This document shows, one piece after another, positions 31,323-36,669 of a stretch of 36,669 nt of DNA; position 1 is the first letter of the stretch; each line of letters starts with the position of its first letter. The stretch comes from Akkermansia muciniphila (lineage in GTDB: Bacteria > Verrucomicrobiota > Verrucomicrobiia > Opitutales > Opitutaceae): assembly GCA_945888375.1 (NCBI GenBank), contig CAMCZZ010000025.1, forward strand, positions 1-36,669, read 5' to 3'. Under the pieces are notes generated by a model, which saw only the letters and a program-made list of their open reading frames with translations, searched no databases and was not told where the DNA came from. The position numbers and the translations under genes are program-made.

Positions 31323-34300
31323 TTATGGCGTGGTCGCGCGCAGACGCGCGAAGCAGGGCGCTGTGCCGGGGTTGGCAATGGTCACCGTAACCGTGTCCAT
31401 GTCCGGAGACGGCGTGTTTTGCTGAACGTTGACAGCACCGGAGGAGGTCGCTCCGACGGGAATATCGGTCCAGGTGACCAAGTTGGTGGAGTATTGCACA
31501 ACCAGACTCGTCCCGGTTTGGGAAATGTCGCTGCGCCGAAAGGTGAACAGGTAGTCGCCTCCGGTGTTTCGGGAAAGCGTGGGCAGCAGCGGGCCGGCGT
31601 CACTGAGGTTGGGTTGCCCTCCGAGCACATATTCGAGAAGGTTTGGGACGCCATCGCCGTCGACGTCGGCAGTGGCGGTGCGATTGGCAACGGAGAGCGC
31701 GAAGCCGGGAGCGGCCGCCCAGGAGGCGAAGCTGCTGGCGGTCGCATCGCCCCAGGTAAAAGCACCGCTCGCGGTCGCCACCAACGCGGGGGATTTGTAG
31801 GGTGTGCCGTTGTAAGTGGTGTAGGTCTCATCAAGGCCGATCAGGAAGGTGCGTTCATCGCCCGGGACGCCGAAGCTGACCGTCACCCCATAGGTATCAG
31901 CCGAGGTTACGGCCCGGGTGATGGTCGGGGTGCGCGCGGCGTTGGCGGCGGGGGAAGCGGCCAGGACGTAGGCCATCTGGGTGTCGCCCGCGACCGTGCG
32001 GTCGTAGCGAACGGTGGGGATGGCACGCTTATTGGGGTTGGTGTCCTTGATGTAGAGCCAGCCGAGCGGATAGGGCGTGTCCTGGGCCTCGATAATCTGG
32101 CTGGTCTGGCCGTTTGCGAGCAGCGGAGTAATGGTAAGGGACGCACGGGCGGAGGTGACGGTCGTCAACGTGTAGGGATCCACTTCGGTGGGGGTAAGCT
32201 GCACAGTGATGCGCTGGGTGGTGGGGTCGCGCACGACGGTGTCGTCGTTGCAATGGAAGAGGGCGCTGTAGCGGTGCGCGGCGGCGGCGGCGGGTTTGAA
32301 GGCGTCTATCACCACCCACCAGTCGGGTTTCACGAAAAACACATGGCGGCGCGTCGTGGCGGGGCGGATACGGGACGGACCCCAGCCCTCGAAGCTTTGC
32401 ACGCCGTAGCTGGCGGCGGCGTAGTCGTAGGAGGCGTGGGTGCGCCACGCGAACGGGGTGCGGGTAAGCCAGTTGGCGCTGCCGGAGGCTTTGCGGTTTT
32501 GCTCAAGATCGTCCACCAGCGGCTGGCTGTTGGCGCGGGAGCCGAGGCTGGCGGTGCGGTAGGGAGAACTCGCATCGTAGTCGTAGGTGCCGCCGTCGAT
32601 GATGTGGCGGATGCCGTAGCCGTTAACGTTGAGGGACAACTTATCTTCGTTCTGGTGGGCGTTAACGCCATAGGGGCCGGCTTCAAAGAGCGCGTAGCCT
32701 GCGGTGGAGGACCACCCGGAGCGCATCACGGCCTGACCGGCCTCGGTGAAGAGATGCGACGTAACGCCTGGCATGGTGCCCGAAGCGCCATTGCTGCCGA
32801 CCCACTGGAAGTCGGTCCGGGAAGGAAACAGGGTCGCGGCCTCGGCTAGGCGTAAACGCACGTCGAGGGGCCACGAATCGTTCAGGGTCGGGACGTTTCC
32901 GGAAGGCTCCATGGCAAGCATCAGATAGCTGTAAAGTGATTCGAGCTTTGCATCGAACGCCGCCAGATCTGAGGCCGATGGCGAAAGCGGGATGTTGTTG
33001 AGCACACCCAGGCTTTTCGCGCCCGCCAAATCGTCTATCACCCCACTGTGGTAGCCGGGAGAGAACTCATCGTGCGATCCATCGGACAAGACGTCTTCGT
33101 TAATCAAAGCAAGAAGCCGCTGCACCCCGGTGCTGCGCCAAGTGGGCGCGAGGGTGAATTCCGGGAAGAGCGCGCCGACGGTGAAGAGTCCGTTGCCTTC
33201 CATGGCCATCCAATTGCCCGAGCCGGCGGTGACGGCGCGCAGGAACTCGGCGTGCATGTAGAAGGATTTGAGCCAGAGAATGAGCAGGTCGTCGCCGAGT
33301 TGAGGCGCGTTTTTTACCCGGTAAAAAGCGCTTGGCCAAGTATCCATGATTCGAATACCAGTCTCGATGGTGCGCCAGCGCGATCCCGGGGCGTTGTCGC
33401 GGGCGGGCGGGGTCGGGCTGGTGCTGATCCAGTCCTGCAGTTCATAGAGGAACTGTTGGAGGTAGACGAGATTCGTGGCGGGGTTGGACCGGTATTTTTG
33501 CGCGAGGTCGTCCCACCAATTGTGGCGGTTGAGCTGCCAGGTCCACTCGCGGTTCGTGGTGGGGTTGAAGGACCAATCAAGGGTCGCGCCGAAATCGTAG
33601 GTAACGGCGATGACGGTGTAGGTTTCGTTCAGCGCGTTGGTGATGGCGGTGTTATCCGGGGTGAAGGTCGGAATGGGAAACACCGGAGTGGAGCGGGCGC
33701 GGAAATAGGCGGCCAGGGCGGCGCGCGCGGCGGGGTAGTCGGGGCCACCGGGGGCGGCGAGCGCGTTCTTGTAACTAGTGACGTGAGGCAAGAGCGCGGG
33801 AGCGGTCACGAAATCCAGGTTGATTTGCGCGAAGAAGGCGGGATCGCTGGGGATGGTGGCGTTGCCCTCGCTGGAGGTGATGACGAGTTGTCCGGAGGCC
33901 TCCTGTAGCGTGAAGCTCAGACCTGAAAACGTGCCCCGCCACTCGCGGGCGGCCGCATCACGGGTCAGCGAACCGGCCTGCACGCCCGTCAGGGATACCG
34001 AGCTAAACGTGTCGGAGGACGCCAGGGTGGGCGCGGAGAACAAAGTATATACCCCCGCCCGGTAGGCACCGCCCGAGGTAAAATCCAGAGTGAGTATGCC
34101 ACCGTAGGTCAATTGGGTGGCGGCGTTGATCCGCCCGGCGCTGGTGGCGGAGAACTTGATGCGGGTGGACCCGGCGAGGGTGGCCGAACCGGGCAGATTA
34201 AGTGTGCCGCCGACCGTGAAACGGGGCGCTGCGGCCGGGGCTGGCGCACCGCTGAGCAGACTGAGCGTGCCGCTCTCGATCTGATAATCAAGGAGGGCCG

Positions 34301-35666
34301 CAGTCGAGGCGAGGGTGGCCGAGCCGTTGCCGGTGTAGCGGAATACGGGAGCAACGCCGGGCGAGACGGTGAGGCCCGAGAGATTGTTGACGAGGGGTTG
34401 GGACGGGGTGCCGGAGCCGGTGGCCTCGAAGGTGAGATTGCCATCCACGACGGTGGTGACGTTGGCGGTATTGAACAGGAAGGCCTGAGCCTTGAGCGCG
34501 CCTGAGCCGGATAGTTGCCAGCCGGTGGAGGTGACGCCGGACTGGGTGCTGGCGTTGGGCGACCAGACGCCGGTGCCGGCGCCGGCGGAGAGATCGAGGG
34601 TGTAGCCGTTGGTATCTATGCCGAGGTCGATTCGACCGGCCTCGGCGGTATTCCCGAAGGACTGCGCGGCGGGCTGGCCCCGCCCGGAGGTGAGCGTGAG
34701 ATTAGAGCCGAGCTCCAAGGTGGTGCGGCTGTTGACGGTGGCGTTGTTGCCATCGAAGAGCTGGAGCTGGCCGATACCCGTGCCGGGCGCGCTGCTGGTA
34801 AGCGTTTTGATGCCGGTGCCGCGCACCAGGATATTGCCGAGGGTCTGGTTGGTGGAGAGCGCCTGGCCGGACCCGGATTCCAAGGATACGTTGAGGTCGG
34901 TATCGAAAGCGGCGGGGTTCAGTGTGATCTGCGCACCCTGGAACGCCAGGCTGCCGTTTATCCCCGCGAGCGTGCTGGAGATCGTGCCGCCCGTGATGGT
35001 GACGTTGCCCGAAACAGTCAGGCGACGATCCGGTTTGCTGGCGCCGCCGCCGGCGTTGTCTATGACCAGCGAGCCGGACGTCATGACGAGGTTGCCGGAA
35101 AGCGTGTTGGCGGCCGAGCCGCTGCTGGAGTTGCCGGTCGTAGGGGCAACGGCAAAGGTGCCGCCCTGAAGGGTGAACGTCGTATTCGCCGAGCCGACGT
35201 TGCCGTAGTTAAAGCCGCTCCCGCCATTTCCCGTCGCGGTGAGGACAAACTGGCCGCCTGGGTCGAGCGTGATGCCGCCGGAGGAAATCAAGGTAACGCC
35301 CGCCGTGGCGGTGCTTCCCACACTGATCCGTTCTGTGCCGGTGACAGCTCCCAAGTTGACGGGGGAGTTGACGCTTAAGGAGCGCTGCAGATCGAGCCGG
35401 TTTGCGAAAGCGGATGTCTGGGTGATAGTCAGGTTACCGAGTGCTCCGCTCGCCGCTGAATCGTAGGTAACGGTGCGGTCCGCGCCGGTATCGCCGAGGA
35501 CGGCGGTGTTGCCGATGGTCGGGGCGACGTCGCCCGACCAGTTTACGGCGGTGGACCAGTTACCGCCGGCGCTGCCAGTGCCGTTGCCGTCCCAGGCAAT
35601 CTGAGCCGAAACCGCCAGCGGCACAAATCGCGCGAGCGCGAACGCGACGTAGATGCGAATGTTCAT
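31323..35666 (-). CDS. Giant secreted heparinase II/III-type lyase with N-terminal beta-strand repeat region
   Basis: The 1447-residue protein has a signal peptide (about 1-21, ending AVSAQ). Residues about 25-600 are glycine-, serine- and threonine-rich beta-strand repeats like autotransporter-associated repeats ('WSTAVNWSGDVAPTIGNTAV', 'FTLQGGTFAVAP', 'GNVTITGGTISS'). A heparinase II/III-type alpha/alpha toroid (about 610-930) shows 'REWTWQLNRHNWWDDLAQKY', 'GNWMAMEGNGLFTVGALFPE' and 'DGSHDEFSPGYHSGVIDDL'. The beta-sandwich (about 960-1300) has 'YGVNAHQNEDKLSLNVNGYG' (His1004). The shared tail starts 'VDGDGVPNLLEYVLGG' and ends 'PCFARLRATT'. Such lyases (PL12, 15, 17, 21) cut heparan-type glycans or alginate oligomers. 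The order, with repeats before the lyase, is unlike the 22175 protein. It follows the 35774 gene, separated by a strong terminator. Confidence 0.9.
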   Translation of the reverse strand: MNIRIYVAFALARFVPLAVSAQIAWDGNGTGSAGGNWSTAVNWSGDVAPTIGNTAVLGDTGADRTVTYDSAASGALGNLTITQTSAFANRLDLQRSLSVNSPVNLGAVTGTERISVGSTATAGVTLISSGGITLDPGGQFVLTATGNGGSGFNYGNVGSANTTFTLQGGTFAVAPTTGNSSSGSAANTLSGNLVMTSGSLVIDNAGGGASKPDRRLTVSGNVTITGGTISSTLAGINGSLAFQGAQITLNPAAFDTDLNVSLESGSGQALSTNQTLGNILVRGTGIKTLTSSAPGTGIGQLQLFDGNNATVNSRTTLELGSNLTLTSGRGQPAAQSFGNTAEAGRIDLGIDTNGYTLDLSAGAGTGVWSPNASTQSGVTSTGWQLSGSGALKAQAFLFNTANVTTVVDGNLTFEATGSGTPSQPLVNNLSGLTVSPGVAPVFRYTGNGSATLASTAALLDYQIESGTLSLLSGAPAPAAAPRFTVGGTLNLPGSATLAGSTRIKFSATSAGRINAATQLTYGGILTLDFTSGGAYRAGVYTLFSAPTLASSDTFSSVSLTGVQAGSLTRDAAAREWRGTFSGLSFTLQEASGQLVITSSEGNATIPSDPAFFAQINLDFVTAPALLPHVTSYKNALAAPGGPDYPAARAALAAYFRARSTPVFPIPTFTPDNTAITNALNETYTVIAVTYDFGATLDWSFNPTTNREWTWQLNRHNWWDDLAQKYRSNPATNLVYLQQFLYELQDWISTSPTPPARDNAPGSRWRTIETGIRIMDTWPSAFYRVKNAPQLGDDLLILWLKSFYMHAEFLRAVTAGSGNWMAMEGNGLFTVGALFPEFTLAPTWRSTGVQRLLALINEDVLSDGSHDEFSPGYHSGVIDDLAGAKSLGVLNNIPLSPSASDLAAFDAKLESLYSYLMLAMEPSGNVPTLNDSWPLDVRLRLAEAATLFPSRTDFQWVGSNGASGTMPGVTSHLFTEAGQAVMRSGWSSTAGYALFEAGPYGVNAHQNEDKLSLNVNGYGIRHIIDGGTYDYDASSPYRTASLGSRANSQPLVDDLEQNRKASGSANWLTRTPFAWRTHASYDYAAASYGVQSFEGWGPSRIRPATTRRHVFFVKPDWWVVIDAFKPAAAAAHRYSALFHCNDDTVVRDPTTQRITVQLTPTEVDPYTLTTVTSARASLTITPLLANGQTSQIIEAQDTPYPLGWLYIKDTNPNKRAIPTVRYDRTVAGDTQMAYVLAASPAANAARTPTITRAVTSADTYGVTVSFGVPGDERTFLIGLDETYTTYNGTPYKSPALVATASGAFTWGDATASSFASWAAAPGFALSVANRTATADVDGDGVPNLLEYVLGGQPNLSDAGPLLPTLSRNTGGDYLFTFRRSDISQTGTSLVVQYSTNLVTWTDIPVGATSSGAVNVQQNTPSPDMDTVTVTIANPGTAPCFARLRATTP

Positions 35667-35689
35667 GAAGCGTGATCCAGATACACAAA

Positions 35690-35719
35690 CGCGCGCCCAA
35701 GGTCTGCCTCGGGCGCGCG
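35690..35719 (-). terminator. Strong rho-independent-type terminator of the upstream exoprotein gene
   Basis: CGCGCGCCC (35690-35698) pairs with GGGCGCGCG (35711-35719), and AGG/CCT extend the stem past one mismatch around a TCTG loop. On the minus strand the stem is followed by a T-rich stretch (TTTGTGTAT). It lies about 55 bp beyond the stop of the 35774 gene and 24 bp before the start of the next minus-strand gene, so those two genes are probably separate transcription units. Confidence 0.8.
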
Positions 35720-35773
35720 CGTGAGTTTCGTTTTCGATTGTTGAGCGACTTGAGGACTTGTGACGCCGCCGGA

Positions 35774-36669
35774 TCAGTTGGAGACCTTCAGGCGAAGGAA
35801 GCGGCGGGTGCCCGGCAGCGTGGTGTCGGCGATCGTCTGCGGGCCGGCACCGAGTGTCGCGCCAGTGGCGGTGAACACGTTGGACCAGGCACCGGTGAGG
35901 TCACTGGAGCCCTCGACGGTGTAGGTGATGGTGGCGTCGGCCACGGAGTTAAAGGAGATGGTCAGGAAGCCGCCGACGTTGCGGTCCAGGACCGTCGGAG
36001 CCGGGCTGGAAACCGTCGGGTCGCTTCCGGTCGCGTATTCGAGCAGGTTGGGGACTCCGTCGTTGTCGAAGTCGAAGGTATCGGCGGCGTTGCCCGTGTT
36101 GCCCGTGATCGAGAAGTAAGTCTGGCGCCAGGACTGGAGGGCGGAAAGGGCGCTGCCAACCACCAGGTTGCCGGTGGACTCGGTAAAGGTGAAGTTGAGG
36201 CCGGAGTTGCTCCCCGTCCACACGCCGCCGGCACCGGTGAGGGCGACGACGTGTGAGCCGGTGAGGTTAACGGCCCCGAAGGTGCCGGAAGGCGAAAGGG
36301 CGGGTGCAAAAAGACTGTAGGTCGCTCCAGCTGTGGCCGGGACGGAGAAGGCGGCGGACAAGGTGCCGCCGTAAGTGAGGTTGCCGCCGACGTTGATTCC
36401 ATCGTGGGTGATGCCGCGCACGCTGCCACCGACTTCAAACTGGGTGGAGGAGCCGGAAGCGAGAGAGAGATCGCCGGAGAAGGCGAGCACACCGACGCCG
36501 GCGGAACCCGGGCTGAGTGTGGCGTTGGCGCTGACGGTCGTGGCCTGGCCGATGGTGCCGTTGCCGCCCAAGGTGGCGTTGCTGAAGACGGTGAGGTTGC
36601 CCAGGGCGAGCGAGCTATCACCGTTGATTAGCAGCGTTCCGGCCGAGACGGTGGTGTTACCGGAGTAGC
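35774..36669 (-). CDS. Secreted beta-repeat exoprotein, C-terminal part (partial at window edge)
   Basis: The frame is open to the window edge (36669), so the protein's N-terminus is missing; the internal ATG at 36571 is not a real start. About 298 residues are visible. The first part is autotransporter-associated beta-strand repeat sequence ('YSGNTTVSAGTLLINGDSSL', 'LGGNGTIGQATTVSANATLS', 'GSAGVGVLAFSGDLSLASGS'). It is followed by a beta-sandwich-like stretch ('VGGNLTYGGTLSAAFSVPAT') that also appears in the 31323 protein ('LTYGGILTLDF'). The shared tail begins 'FDNDGVPNLLEYATGSDP' and ends 'RRFLRLKVSN'. No catalytic domain is visible, and what lies upstream is unknown. Confidence 0.85.
   Translation of the reverse strand, partial: YSGNTTVSAGTLLINGDSSLALGNLTVFSNATLGGNGTIGQATTVSANATLSPGSAGVGVLAFSGDLSLASGSSTQFEVGGSVRGITHDGINVGGNLTYGGTLSAAFSVPATAGATYSLFAPALSPSGTFGAVNLTGSHVVALTGAGGVWTGSNSGLNFTFTESTGNLVVGSALSALQSWRQTYFSITGNTGNAADTFDFDNDGVPNLLEYATGSDPTVSSPAPTVLDRNVGGFLTISFNSVADATITYTVEGSSDLTGAWSNVFTATGATLGAGPQTIADTTLPGTRRFLRLKVSN

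Noticed and set aside
1-36669. CRISPR arrays, tRNA or rRNA genes, phage modules
   Set aside because: No evenly spaced repeats, cloverleaf-like sequences, rRNA signatures or phage structural genes were seen on either strand.

Overview
The window is GC-rich and packed with carbohydrate-active genes. Several very large secreted proteins carry autotransporter-associated beta-strand repeats and a C-terminal 'DGxxNLLEYA ... RFxRLRV' tail. LacI and AraC regulators sit beside lyases, a sulfatase, a CUT1 sugar importer and YesU-like (DUF1961) protein. This combination points to Verrucomicrobiota, most likely an Opitutaceae-type polysaccharide degrader. That placement is inference from gene content; no rRNA or marker gene is present.

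Layout. (1) 1-1390 is a gene graveyard: the start of a truncated minus-strand gene that may belong to an insertion sequence, the 3' end of a LacI-type regulator, a weak lyase-like remnant and the tail of a LamG-type domain. (2) 1397-9421 is a hemicellulose-type cluster. A GH3 beta-glycosidase is divergent from a plus-strand series: GH5-like enzyme, LamG-DUF1961 protein, an unassigned (beta/alpha)8-type putative glycosidase, a 28-codon aldo/keto-reductase remnant, and a GH10 xylanase. The last three reading frames are chained by ATGA overlaps or close to it. (3) 9437-10110 is a dead ABC-exporter ATPase. (4) 10162-14520 (minus) is an importer operon: PL14-like lyase, solute-binding protein, two permeases and no ATPase. 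It lies downstream of a LacI regulator (14652-15710). (5) A formylglycine-type sulfatase (15797-17296) is divergent from the LacI gene. (6) 17569-27493 holds two giant secreted proteins: a PL8 lyase with accessory domains, and an unassigned enzyme whose catalytic region is split by a permuted array of DUF1349-like domains. (7) 27602-31146 is an AraC regulator divergent from a sugar isomerase/epimerase-like TIM barrel and a Gfo/Idh/MocA-ThuA fusion. (8) 31323-36669 (minus) has a heparinase II/III-type lyase fused to a beta-repeat region, behind a second, partial beta-repeat exoprotein.

How the genes could work together. The secreted lyases (PL8, heparinase-like, PL14-like) and glycosidases (GH5, GH10) would cut a uronate-containing, possibly sulfated, glycan or glycan mixture. 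The binding protein and two permeases would import oligosaccharides, powered by an ATPase encoded elsewhere. Sulfatase and GH3, which show no signal peptide, would finish the breakdown in the cytoplasm, and the isomerase/oxidoreductase pair would process the sugars. The substrate is not determined by the sequence.

The most unusual items are the permuted DUF1349-like insertion within the 1772-residue protein, the C-terminal tail shared by four exoproteins, the Gfo/Idh-ThuA fusion, the unassigned putative glycosidase at 6307, and the traces of gene loss at the left edge and around 7488 and 9437.
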